Positions 1-10,323 of a stretch of DNA of 64,000 bases are shown here, piece after piece (position 1 is the first letter of the stretch; each line of letters starts with the position of its first letter). Location: positions 3,782,001-3,846,000 of the forward strand of contig CM054117.1 of NCBI GenBank assembly GCA_028673005.1. The letters run 5' to 3'. The position numbers and the translations under genes are program-made. Below the pieces are notes generated by a model that did not search any database, had not been told where the DNA came from, and saw only the letters and a list, made by a program, of their open reading frames with translations. This DNA comes from Tanypteryx hageni (Eukaryota; Arthropoda; Insecta; Odonata; Petaluridae).

Positions 1-1189
1 TCAAAGCCCACTTTCCTTAGTTATATATAATTTGTCGAATGTCCCTCATATGAATGGCACACTATTTAAATAGGAATTTGAATCGACATAAATAAGGAGT
101 CCTCTGGCAGCATATTGAGTAATATGAAGTCCCGGGTTCGATCCCAATCAGGTCACTTTTTTATTCAATTTTTTATTTAATTTCTTTATTTAATTTGATT
201 GATGATTTTGATTTGAATATGGCCATTGAGTAATCTTTTTTTAACTAAAATTTTAAATAAATTTAAATTCATAGATTTTCTGTTACCTTGAAATATATAT
301 TATGAATTATAAAAGCAAAGTAGATTATTCTATTTTTTTGGGAGAGAGGAAGAGAGAGGCCCGAATGAGAGTTTACATAGGAACTTATTCAACAGATCAT
401 ATGTGATTTTAAAACTGAATATAAAGTTTTAACCAATTTTATAGCATTAAAACTTAGCCAGGCAATGTGTTATGGAAAGAGTTGTAAATAAAATGTTCGA
501 AATTATCCATATTAAGTAACATAGACAACAACTCATCAACATGATGCATGCATTTTCTCTCTCTCGTGTTCTAAAATGCAGATGTGTACAGGGACAGATT
601 TCCCACTAGGTAGGAACATGGCTAGAGGCATTGGCGTTCTAGATATGTGATCATTATTGTTCATGTAGCAAAAAGAATTTATCAGTTTTCTGTTAATCAC
701 TTGTGAGAAATCCTACATTTGCAAACGAAATGACATAATTTTTTATGGAAAACACAAAAGTCGGGATGCTGTAAAAAAAACCAGTGCTGCATATGTAATA
801 ATATGGAATACATAATAATATACAAGCTTAATATACTTTATAATGCAATAAAATAAAGAATAAATTGTATTTTTATACTTGTAAAATCATTTTAATATTT
901 CTTACCTCAAAGTCGCTGAAAAATATTCGAGGTTTTCTGGTAAGCTTCACGGATTAACGTGTTCACACTTCAAGTGTTGCACTCAAACTAGATTTGGATA
1001 TGTGCATTCACATCTATGGTGGTGAGCTTAGCCTTCTTCCCTATATTATCCTCATACTTAATGAATAAGGAACAAAATGCCCTTTTGTATTCCGTGTGGG
1101 TCATTGTGTTAAGGAAGATATCATTAGTATTATTATTCACATAAACGCTACAATTGGGAGCAGGTCCCGGTGGCAGCGGGTCCCCATCA
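1..1189. other. AT-rich non-coding DNA, no recognised gene
   Basis: I see no convincing gene here. A minus-strand open frame at 988-1197 (69 codons, rich in Asn and Thr, with an N-terminal Pro-rich stretch) is longer than most chance frames in DNA this AT-rich, but I recognise no domain and see no supporting exon. A CT-repeat tract lies near 555-565 and GA-rich sequence near 340-360. Confidence 0.5.
100..165 (+). repeat. Possible tRNA-derived SINE remnant (Pol III B-box-like)
   Basis: Positions 135-144 read GGTTCGATCC, a near-perfect RNA polymerase III internal B box, preceded by sequence loosely resembling the anticodon arm of a tRNA and followed by T-runs. No convincing cloverleaf or A box could be built by eye, so this is more likely a decayed tRNA-derived SINE than a working tRNA gene. 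Confidence 0.25.
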
Positions 1190-1479
1190 CAACTCAATGC
1201 ATAATACCCAAATTACATGACAAAAATTGGGTTTACTTAATACAAAAATATAAGCTTTTTGATACCATTTCCTATACACTATATACTACTTCTTAACTTC
1301 AAGTCACAGGAACTCCCGTCACAACAGCTTAGGTATCACTCAATACATAATGCCCAAATTACATAATAACAATTGAATGTACTTAATACAAAAATATAAC
1401 CTTTTTTGATAGTAGTTCCTATACACTATATACAACTTCTTGACTTCAAGTCATAGGAACTCTCATCACAACAGCTTAG
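1190..1479. repeat. Tandem duplication of a ~146-bp unit
   Basis: Two adjacent copies (about 1190-1335 and 1336-1479) share the order of landmarks ATAATACCCAAATTACAT, TTAATACAAAAATATAA, CCTATACACTATATAC and TCACAACAGCTTAG at a constant offset of 146 bp, with several substitutions between them. No coding capacity is apparent. Confidence 0.8.
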
Positions 1480-1721
1480 CTACAAACTACAACATGTTTC
1501 ATTTGTTATTTGTCCATACAACTACAAAAATTTAGAATAAGTAAATAATCTTCTTCATTAAAAAAAAATTCGACCTTAATTTGACATTAGATAGTTATTT
1601 GGATTATTGTGATTAAATTATAACCAAACTATGTTTATTTACAATAATTAATGCCGCTTGGTGGCGCAAGTCCTATAAAAAACTAAATAAAATACTAACC
1701 TACAAAAACTCATATTAAATA

Positions 1722-1814
1722 TTAAATACTAAAGTTTTTAACAATTTTACTTTTAAATGCTTTCTCGGTTTGAGGAAAGGGCATAAGAAGTTCTTCAGGT
1801 AATTCATTCCAGTC
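1722..1814 (-). pseudogene. LINE-A ORF2 C-terminal fragment, separated by the hAT insertion
   Basis: These last 31 codons of ORF2 begin with an Asp-Trp-Asn-Glu-Leu-Pro motif, the usual start of the C-terminal tail of CR1/Jockey reverse transcriptases, and end at a TAA at 1722. They are the direct continuation of the frame that stops being LINE sequence at 4604. Joining across the hAT and one copy of its target duplication restores an unbroken reading frame. The codons are otherwise undamaged. Confidence 0.85.
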
Positions 1815-4603
1815 CAGTGGCGGCTCGTAGCTAAAATTAGTGGGGGTGCTGCTCCAGAAAATTTTTAGCCTTTGTTTTAAAATTGTGTAAAAGGAAAAAA
1901 ACATGTATAAAAAGAAAATTTATTCAGGAACTTGATAAAATCTTAACAAAAAAACCAAACATTTTTTACTTACTTTAACTTAAATTGTTAAAGTTCAAGC
2001 TTGATCTATTCATTTAAAAATGAAATCCATTCTTCTTGTTTTAATTTGCGCAAAAAGTTCTATAATTTTCTCCTTGATCTCTGGATGACAATTGAGGAAA
2101 TTTTTCTCCATTGAAAGTACTGCAAGCGCATTTAGTCTTTCCGAATTCATAGTGCTTCTTAAAAAAGTTTTTATTCTTTTCAATGCTGAAAAGCAGCGCT
2201 CTGCCTCTGATGTAGTCATGGGAATTGTCAAGAGGATTTTTATCAGTTTCGTAATTTCGTAAAAACATCATCTAGATTATTTTCCAAGATAAATTTCAGC
2301 AGCTCAATTAATTTGCAATATTCATGAATATCAGTCCTACAATAGAATACTTTTAGTTCAGTTTCAAGCTTTCTTTGTCAATCATGGGATAAGCTTCAGT
2401 GGTCAGTACTATCTCTTTTGTGGGATGTTCATTCTTAAATCTAGTGAAGCATTTCTTGTTGAACAATTTAGCAGCTACTAAGTGTTTAGTGGAAGAATAT
2501 CTGTCCATTATATCAACACATATATAGTCACACACTTCCTTAGCTTCTGCCATGAGTGTCTTTGAAGGATTCTCACAGTACTTTGAGTTTCTCAATTCTA
2601 AAATAGCAGTTTTGAAATTTGTTATATATTCATTAACTTTAAACACACTAATTTCTCGAGATTGCATTTGGTTGTAAATTATTTCAACATGAGGCATAAT
2701 CTGATGAAAAAGCTCTAACCAAAACTTGAAATTATCATCATTCAGGTATTTTAAAATTCCTGTTGCTTCTGCAATGGTTTGATCTGCATTTGATGTTGAC
2801 TGAATTTCAGTAAGGCAGTTTTTTAAAGGTTGCAAATTTTCATGAACTCTGTTTATGGTCCGTATGTTGAAATTCCACCTTGTAGAGGATGGACGTGGAA
2901 TACTGACATCCATATGTTTCTTGAGAATGGACACACGTTGTGGTGATCTTGAGAAGAATGTTGGAATAGCCAGAATGTTAGAGAAAAGTATTCTTGCGTT
3001 TCGTGTAATACTTGTTGCATTTCTCATTATTAAATTAAGTTGATGTGCATAACAGTGAATGAAATGTGCATTACTATAAACTGCTTTTATTTTTGCTTGA
3101 ACTCCTGCTTTTTTGCCTTTCATGACATTTGCACCATCAAATGTCTGAGCTATCAGTTTTTGTCCATTTCCTTGAAGGATTATGTCCAATTGTTCTAAAA
3201 TATGTTTTGATATGCCATCTGCAGTTTGATTTTCTGGAATAAAGAATCCCCAAAAACACTCAAATATTTCTTCATTCAATACGTACCGTAGAACAAGGAC
3301 CATTTGAGTGTGTTCCGAAACATCTGTTGTGTCATCAGCCATGACAGCTACAAAGGAAGCATTTCTAATTTCCGTCCTTATCTCCTCATGGTATATTTGT
3401 AGCAGGCAGTCAAGTATCTCATTCTGAATGGTCTTAGAAACACCTTTGAAGACTGCACTGGTTTCTAAGTGATTCTTCAAATCTGAATCTAATTTAGATG
3501 CAAAATTTACTAATCCTCTAAATACCCCTGGATATACTGAATCGTCTTTTTCATCATGTCCACGTAAGGGAGTTTCAAAGTTTCCACAAAAGTAAATGCA
3601 GTCTATTATTTTGGACAAAATTTCACGGTTCTTTTTAACTTTTATATTATGCTCATTGATTGAAAGTCTGTATGCCTCACTAAGTTTCTCCTTAATACTT
3701 ACGGTTCCTAAAAGTGACAGTGAAACAACATTATCAACGTGCATCTTTGACTTCTCATGCTTTTCAGTTTTTTCTTTCATTTTGTTTATATTTCTAAAAC
3801 CATCTTTTGTCCACGGTACATCACCTCCAAACAGCAAACACGGGAAGCAAAACAGTGATTTTTTACTTCACAGCCGCAAAGCCAACTTTTGCGTTGGTAC
3901 CATTCAGAATTAAAGCTACGAATATATTTCTTGTTGTTGCTTTTGCCTGGCTGATGTATTAGAATATCAGGTGTTGAACGACCTCTTTTCTTAACTGTAA
4001 CTTTCTAATGGAGAGATAGCTGTGAAAACTTAAGCTGCTGAAGTTCACTTACAGTCACAGAACTTATTTCTTGGGGATGCAAGGCCATGGTTAAAGTTTT
4101 CTGTTAAATAAAAGAACCGAAAAAAATGAATCAAATAGAATAGCTGGAAGCAGAATAATAATCTAATTCTACACTCTTCTACACTTTATCACATTCAAGA
4201 ATATGGTACACGGTTTTTAAGCACAACACACGCTGAGTAAAAAAAAACTTCCTTCCACCATCACGCCAGAGCCGGCACTGTGAGAGCAACAGTGCTCTCT
4301 CTACCTGGCAGTCCTGCCTTCCTCCCCACCCCCCCTCCTATGTGCGCATGCGCACAACAGTCAAACACCACGTCGCTGGCACTGTGAAGCGCACAGTTCC
4401 ATACAAAGATTTTTGTATCTTTTTCATAAACTGGGGGATGGCTACTGAAGTACGGACATTAAGCTTAAGGAATATATATTGTACTACAAAAATAAAGAAA
4501 GAATTAAAGAAAAAAGGGCTCATTATATTAAATGTTATCGATAATATCAAGTGGAAATAGGGGGTGCTGCAGTTCCGCAGTGCCTATACACGAGCCGCCA
4601 CTG
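1815..4603 (-). mobile_element. hAT DNA transposon with 14-bp TIRs and perfect 8-bp TSD
   Basis: The element starts CAGTGGCGGCTCGT at 1815 and ends with the exact reverse complement at 4590-4603. It is flanked by the 8-bp direct repeat TTCCAGTC at 1807-1814 and 4604-4611. Length is 2789 bp. An 8-bp duplication and CAG termini are diagnostic of hAT. It carries a broken ZMYM-like transposase on the minus strand. It sits in the last part of the LINE-A reverse transcriptase and therefore inserted after LINE-A. The untouched TSD and perfect short TIRs show that the insertion boundaries have barely decayed. Confidence 0.95.
2010..3950 (-). pseudogene. hAT transposase (TTF/ZMYM-like), broken
   Basis: This DDE transposase of the hAT superfamily resembles the animal zinc-finger MYM-type 1-like proteins. 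A 494-codon open stretch (2353-3837) holds the RNase H-like core: MADDTTDVSEHTQ around the first catalytic Asp, then FDGANVMKG, a Cys/His-rich HCYAHQLNLI, and an SSTRW motif. A frameshift near 3850 separates it from an upstream TTF-type zinc-finger stretch (about 3850-3950). The C-terminal dimerisation domain, with TSEAERCFSALKRIK, is open at 2010-2231 in another frame after a stop at 2353. At least two frameshifts or stops make the gene inactive as it stands. Confidence 0.9.
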
Positions 4604-6110
4604 TTCCAGTCCAATGCTATTCTATTGAAAAATGAATATTTACCAACATCTTTTCTTCGAACGTTTGTACGAACTTTACATGAGTGATCATTTTCACCTT
4701 TAAATGTCGGGGTTTTAATCTTAAGTTTTAGTTCTTTCCAGGCCGGTTTACCGGTATACATTCGATAGAAACAAACTAACCTTTTCACTTTCCTCCTCTT
4801 TTCTAAAGTTTCAAACCCAAGTTCCATTAACATATCTGTTACACTATCCTCTCTTCCAAAACGACCCATAACAAACCAGGCTGCCTTTCGCTGAACCTTT
4901 TCCAATTTATTAATATGTATTCTGTCATGAGGATCCCAGACTCCTGAAGAATATTCCAATATAGGCCTTACTATTGTTTTGTATGCTAATTCTTTAGTTT
5001 TCCTACTGCTATGTTTTAAATTTCTCATAACAAAGTTAAGTGCCTTGAAACCCTTTGAAACTATACATTCTGCCTGAAGACCCCATGCTAAATCTTTCGT
5101 AATATGTATTCCAAGATATTTTATATTGTCAACCTTCGGTATTTGTATCCCTTCCATATAGTAAGGAAAATTATTATTTTCCCTTTTCATAGATAATAGA
5201 ATATGCTTGTTTTTCTTAACATTTATTTTCATTTTATTTGAACATACCCAAGACATCAGCTTATCTATGTCCCTCTGCAGTAAACCTCTGTCATTTTCAT
5301 CTTTAATGACTCTATAAATGATGCAGTCGTCTGCAAAAAGCCTCACTTTTGAGGATATTTGACTTGGTAAATCATTTATGTAGATTAAGAATAATAACGG
5401 TCCTAAAACGCTTCCCTGAGGGACACCTGAGGTGACATCTATTTCATCGGATAAACTATCTCCTATCCTAACCCTTTGTTTTCTATCTGCTAGAAAGGCT
5501 TCTATCCATCGCACTACCCTCATATCTATTCCTAGAGCTTAAACCTTAGTCAAGAGTAAATCATGAGGTACTACATCAAATGCTTTCGTTAGATCTATAT
5601 ATCACTATAGAGAGGTATTTCTGCAATATCTTCACATAACCCTAGCAACTGGAGCTTGCAGGAATGACCCTTTCTGAACCCGGCCTGACCTTCAAATATC
5701 ATACAATTATTTTCTAAAAACTTCTGTATATAGTCCGCCAGACATTTTTCCATTAATTTGCAAACAACAGACGTTAGGCTTACTGGTCTATAATTTGCAA
5801 CTTCTGTCTTATTTCCATCTTTATAAATAGGTATAACAGTGGCTGATTTCCATTTTAATGGGATACAACTGTTTGCTAAGGTAACAGTAAAGATGTGATT
5901 TAGGTATGGTATAATCGCTTCGCTCCCTAATTTTAATGCTCCTGATGCAATATTATCAGGTCCTGTGGACTTATGCCAGCGCAGACTCTTTACCTTTATA
6001 TTAATAGTATTAAAGCTAAACTCAATTCTTGGTCCACTTTCATTTGGTAATCTTACTTTGCCTAAAGCATAAGTTTTCACTTGGAACACTTTGGAGTACC
6101 ATTTATTAAA
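4604..6110 (-). pseudogene. LINE-A ORF2 reverse transcriptase domain, broken
   Basis: The RT is read in two pieces. At 5595-6110 are STGPDNI, VIPIYKDGN and NYRPVSLTS (fingers). At 4604-5594 are KAFDVVPHDLL, GVPQGSVLGPLLFLIYINDL and the catalytic FADDCIIYR, followed by the thumb with YLGIHI. A frameshift lies near 5600 and an in-frame TAA near 5541 replaces what is probably a Gln codon. The Asp-Asp pair of the catalytic box is intact. The frame ends as LINE sequence at 4604, where the hAT begins; apparent coding below 4604 belongs to the transposon end. Confidence 0.9.
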
Positions 6111-7271
6111 TTAGTTTGCCTTTTCTAAGTCGCTTATGATTAATGCCCCTTCATTATTTTTTATATTTTTAATCTTGTCTTTGGTATCCTTCCTTCTCCA
6201 TAAATACTTATAGAAGTTATTGCTATCTTTTGAGTTTAATATATTTAGTAAGTATCTATCATGCGCAACCATTTTGTCTTTATTTAATTCTTTTAACAAC
6301 TGAGTATATGAATCTCGTGAACATCCACCAGTGTTCAGCTTCCTGTGCACATCTCTTACTTTCCTTTCAAACCTCCTAATTTTCTTATTGTAAAATTCAG
6401 GATCGGGATTGTTTTGAATACATTTTTTTGGAACATACTTCTCAGTAGCTTCGAAAATTATTATTTTGAATGCATCCCAAATATCATTTACGTTTATTCC
6501 GCATTTTACCCATCCTATGAAATTTTCCCTAAGGTAATTTTGGAAGCCTAGTCTGTCCGCTTTGTGATATCTCCAAATGACTTGCTTACGATCCCTTTTC
6601 ACGCGGTCAGTTTCGAACTCCAACTCAGCTAAAACCGCCTTGTGATCACTAATGCCTTGGAAGGTTTCACAACTCACGAATGAGTCAGACGGTCTTAGAA
6701 GAAAAATGTCTAAAATATTTTCCCCTCTTGTTGGGATATTGGTTACCTGCTTAAGCCCCCCATCGCGTATGAGGTTGTTTACCAGTTCCTGCGCTTTACC
6801 TCCTTCCATAGATGGCCCGTCCCAGTTGACCTTGGGGAGATTTAAATCTCCTGCAATTACTACTCCGTTTCTAACCGTTTTTTCATTTACGTGGCTATAA
6901 AGGGTCTCTAGAATGTCGAAATTTTCCCCTGGTTTTCTGTATCCACCTATGATATTTAAGGCTTTATTACTCTTTCTTCCGTATATTTTTAAGCACAAAA
7001 GTTCGCTATGTTCATCAACCCATATTAAATTACTGAGAATTTCATCTTTTACGCATATAAATACACCTCCATCTCTCTGGTTTCGATCCCTTCTATAAGT
7101 AGTGAACCCGCCTGGAAAGATTTCTTTAGAATCAATATCACTTTTTAACCACGACTCGGTACCGACAATTACATCTGCTTCTGTTGCCTCAACTAGGGTT
7201 GCAAACTCTTTACATTTATTTAAGATACTCCTACAATTTACCTGAAGAATTCTTATTCCCTTACCTGGATT
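6111..7271 (-). pseudogene. LINE-A ORF2 APE-type endonuclease and linker
   Basis: The frame is open for 386 codons from a stop at 7272-7274 to the TAA at 6111-6113. It starts with a LQVNCRSILNK-like strand, then GTESWL, a DGGVFI strand, AGDLNLPKVNWDG (catalytic Asp/Asn) and SDHKAVL (catalytic Asp-His), the APE endonuclease motifs in order. A basic linker runs into the RT domain, which continues in the same frame after the TAA, so that stop is a single nonsense change. There is no ATG near the frame's start; the first internal Met is at 6998. ORF2 would follow ORF1 by about 90 bp. Confidence 0.85.
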
Positions 7272-7360
7272 TTAGACTTCTTTATTATACGATATATGGC
7301 CCCCGTCTTCAATGTCTTTCATCGTCTTCTTCGTGTTGTCAGCACCTCCGTGGTCCTCTT

Positions 7361-8305
7361 CTAGTTTCCCTGCTTGGCGTGTTGTATTACATTTTCCAGC
7401 AAACTCCCGAATTTTTCGCTACCTCTTCTATTTAAATGTAAACCGTCCCGACCCAAGTCCTTATCACTTAACCAGCAGTTCGGATCCACGAAACACAAGT
7501 TTTGTTTAGCACACACCCAATCAATGCCTTCATTGATATAATCCACTCTTTTATTTGCAACGTCCCTCCTTCTAATTATTCCACTCACTACTATATTTGC
7601 TTTCTTAAACTTTTTCTTCGCTGTTGCACACATATCCCAAATCAATCCGATGGCCTGGTCTTCAGTCCGAGCACTTTTTATATCATTTGTTCCTACGTGG
7701 ATTGCGATCACTTCTTCCTCCCTCTCCTCACTCAGATCCATAATTTTCTTTTCCATTTGCTCGGTTTTAATTCCCGGAAAACAGTTCACTAAAACACCAA
7801 CCTTTTTACACTTCTCTCCGGCAAACCGTAACATAGAATCACCTAATATTCTCACCTTCGGCAGCTGGGCCTCTGGGATTTTATTGTCGTGATTTTTATC
7901 GATATTATTCTTCCCTTCATCATATCTGTCCCTGAAGGAAACAACTTGAAGTTCTTTCTTAAGCGCACTGTTCTCTCTTTCTAATTTCTCTATCACACTC
8001 TTAGCCTCATTTAGATCTTCCTTTAACGATGATATAATCTTCTCCGCGTTATTTAGTGATACCTTTCGGTCCCCTTCGACGCAACTGCTGCACCGCCAAT
8101 TCTCTTTTACGCACTCCTCCAACTTATCCTTGGTGCAATTGAAGTGAAACCACATATTGCATTTCGAGCACTGTGCACCGTTTCTCAGTTTTTGCTTGCA
8201 AGAGTGACACTTCAAGTCGATCACGGCACCAGAGCAAGAGCCCTTCCCCATACTTCTTTGGTTTTTCAGGTAAAAACCTTCACCACAGGAGCGCCTCAGA
8301 AACAC
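7361..8305 (-). CDS. LINE-A ORF1 protein: PHD finger plus SGNH esterase
   Basis: This is an intact 314-residue ORF1 of a CR1-group LINE, probably an RNA-chaperone or accessory protein for retrotransposition. Residues 33-75 form a perfect C4HC3 PHD finger (Cys33, 36, 46, 49, His54, Cys57, 72, 75). Residues 82-122 are a charged heptad-rich coiled coil, likely for oligomerisation. Residues 152-305 are an SGNH/GDSL-like esterase with GDS at 155-157 (nucleophile Ser), GTND at 205-208 and DGLH at 287-290 (catalytic Asp and His). All catalytic residues are present. It is the only full-length undamaged frame in this element, and ORF2 follows directly downstream. Confidence 0.85.
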   Translation of the reverse strand: MFLRRSCGEGFYLKNQRSMGKGSCSGAVIDLKCHSCKQKLRNGAQCSKCNMWFHFNCTKDKLEECVKENWRCSSCVEGDRKVSLNNAEKIISSLKEDLNEAKSVIEKLERENSALKKELQVVSFRDRYDEGKNNIDKNHDNKIPEAQLPKVRILGDSMLRFAGEKCKKVGVLVNCFPGIKTEQMEKKIMDLSEEREEEVIAIHVGTNDIKSARTEDQAIGLIWDMCATAKKKFKKANIVVSGIIRRRDVANKRVDYINEGIDWVCAKQNLCFVDPNCWLSDKDLGRDGLHLNRRGSEKFGSLLENVIQHAKQGN

Positions 8306-8340
8306 ATCCTTTCACCACGACAGCTCGGCAATGAATGAGA

Positions 8341-8984
8341 TAGAGATAGAGATTATAACTGCTGAATTTTTCAAGGATTGTGAGTATATTTTCTGTGATA
8401 GCTGAGTAATTTCTATTCTTTGACTAAAAGAATAAAAATAAAATTTATATAAATTTTTAAATGAAATCATGCTTTATATGCACTAAAAAAATAAATTTAA
8501 AATTCATACAATTGAATGTTCCTGAGAGTAAAAATTGTTTTTGGAATATAAAAGTTATGTAGTATATGTATTAAACAAATAAATCATCATTACTATTTCT
8601 TTGCCATATAATTTTCATATGCCCAAAACTATTATTATTTTTTAGAGAAATTAATTACATGAATTTTATATTTCTCATTTACTTTTTAGTACATAAGTCA
8701 GTTTCATAATTATTTATTTGAATTGTATTAGGTTGTCAAGAAATTAATGTCGTTTTTTTAAACTAAAGAAAACAATTTCATTGAAAAGCAACAAAGTTTA
8801 ATCAGTGATATAATTTCCATTATGAACTATGATAGCCTCCCATCTAATGACCAGATTTTCAATCCCCCCCCAATTATGCTAATTATGATGCCATCGGTGG
8901 GTACTTATCCGTGTTATTTTTAATTTTGTTTACTGTTATTTAAATGCAATTTGTTGCTATAAAAGTAAATTTAAAGGATCATAA
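8341..8984. other. AT-rich spacer without a recognisable gene
   Basis: Very AT-rich sequence between LINE-A and LINE-B with short A and T runs and a C9-like run near 8864-8872. Neither strand has a frame with recognisable protein motifs. Confidence 0.5.
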
Positions 8985-9084
8985 TAGTAATAATAATCTT
9001 TATTGGTCCCAGGACATGCATTACAAGTATAGGACAGGTCAATACAAAGAGCTGCTAATAAAAGGAAAAGACAGGTGTCCCCAT

Positions 9085-9703
9085 TAATTATGCAAGAATT
9101 CCTCTACAGCAGGGGTGGGCAAACTGCGGCCCGCAGGCAACATGCGGCCTGCGAGGGCATTTTATGTGGCCCGCGATGCCATTATGAAAGCGAACCGTAA
9201 TATACGATAGAGATAATTTCATATTTGTAGTTTAAATTAATGCCGGAAAACCTTCACCAGTGATGTTATGGGGATAACATATTATTGATTTTCACTAAGA
9301 GGATCCCTCGATTTACCTTACATTACTTACGAAGTGAACCCTAACGTGGCCCACCAAAGCATTTTCATCTGTTTATGCGGCCCGCCTAAGAAGCTGCAAC
9401 TGTTAATGCAGCCCGCCACGTAAAATTTTTGCCCACCACTGCTCTACAGAGTAGAAAGGGTTGTTAACCAAATATTGCTTAAGTTTGGCTTTAAATAATG
9501 AAAGACTTATTGTCCTCCTCAAATTTCTTGGTAATTTATTACAAAATTTTGTCCCAACATATACAGGATTGTTGACAAACAAACTCAGGTTATGAGGAAC
9601 AGTTCTTAGATCACTATAATTTCTTGTATTATAAGAATGAATATCACTATTCGATTCAAGACCCAGTAGCCTGAGGTTTTCTCTAACAAAGATAATAGAA
9701 TAA
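9085..9703 (-). pseudogene. LINE-B reverse transcriptase C-terminal tail
   Basis: In element orientation the frame runs from 9703 through RENLRLLGLE, HSYNTRN (typical of LINE RT tails), LPRNLRRTISL and KAKLKQYLVNNPFYS, then is interrupted by the hAT MITE at 9110-9441. After the MITE it ends with Glu-Glu-Phe-Leu-His-Asn and a TAA near 9085. Removing the MITE with one target duplication copy restores the frame, so the tail was open when the MITE inserted. Confidence 0.8.
9110..9441. mobile_element. 332-bp non-autonomous hAT MITE with 8-bp TSD
   Basis: The element begins CAGGGGTGGGCAAACTGCGG and ends with TTGCCCACCACTG, imperfect inverted repeats of the type common in Charlie-like hAT elements. 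The 8-bp direct repeat CTCTACAG flanks it exactly (9102-9109 and 9442-9449). It has no coding capacity. It is much richer in G+C (CGGCCCGC motifs) than its host sequence. It interrupts the last codons of LINE-B. Confidence 0.95.
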
Positions 9704-10323
9704 TACCATATTCACCCGAAAGGAAGACAAGGTTTTTTCACAAAAATGCCATTAAAAAATATTAGGTATCGTCTTAGAATGGAGTATGAGGATTTAAGGT
9801 GAGAATACACCACTATTTTAAATGAACCATGAAACACCCGGATGTCTACTATATGTCCATTAAAACATTTATTATTGCATAAAGTAATACATCGTATTTA
9901 ATTAATTACTACAATACTTTTAAAATTTCAGATCAAATTTCTTAAAATTGCTCCCACAGACCAATGGTTCCACTTTGGCGGTAGGGAAGTGTTTAGAGCT
10001 GGGTAGGTAATCACGTGACAAGTTGAAAAAAATGACTACAGCTGGGCGGTTCCATGCGTAATATGAAACACAAAGTCATGCAGGCACCAATTAAGGTATC
10101 TAGTAATACAATTTAAACAAGACTGATACAATTTAAACATATCTACTACAATTTAAACATGATGCTTTGCATTTGGTATGCCAACGGCAGACGTGAAGTG
10201 GACGTGAGTTTCAGAGTGTAGAAAATTTATGAGAGTACTTGAATAGTACACACTTTGCTGAGTTTTAAAGTGAAATAGTGACAAGTTATTATTTATAACT
10301 TTTATAAAAGATACCCCAAACAA

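Larger units (their letters stand above)
1640..8340 (-). mobile_element. CR1/Jockey-like non-LTR retrotransposon (LINE-A), split by a hAT element
   Basis: This is a minus-strand LINE of two ORFs: ORF1 (7361-8305) and an ORF2 endonuclease-reverse transcriptase that runs from 7271 to 1722 and is interrupted by the hAT transposon at 1815-4603. Not counting that insertion it is about 3.9 kb, near full length. ORF1 with a PHD finger and SGNH esterase, followed by an APE-type endonuclease and RT, matches the CR1-group layout. ORF2 has at least two nonsense codons (6111-6113 and about 5541), a frameshift near 5600 and the hAT insertion, so the copy is dead. The limits are approximate. No poly-A or clear 3' microsatellite was found below 1722. 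Confidence 0.85.

Noticed and set aside
135..144. A functional tRNA gene
   Set aside because: Only the B box is convincing; no A box or cloverleaf could be built.
4338..4560. Small open frames on both strands near the right end of the hAT
   Set aside because: They lie in non-coding subterminal sequence of the transposon, and the apparent C-terminal tail of the LINE RT here is hAT sequence beyond 4604.
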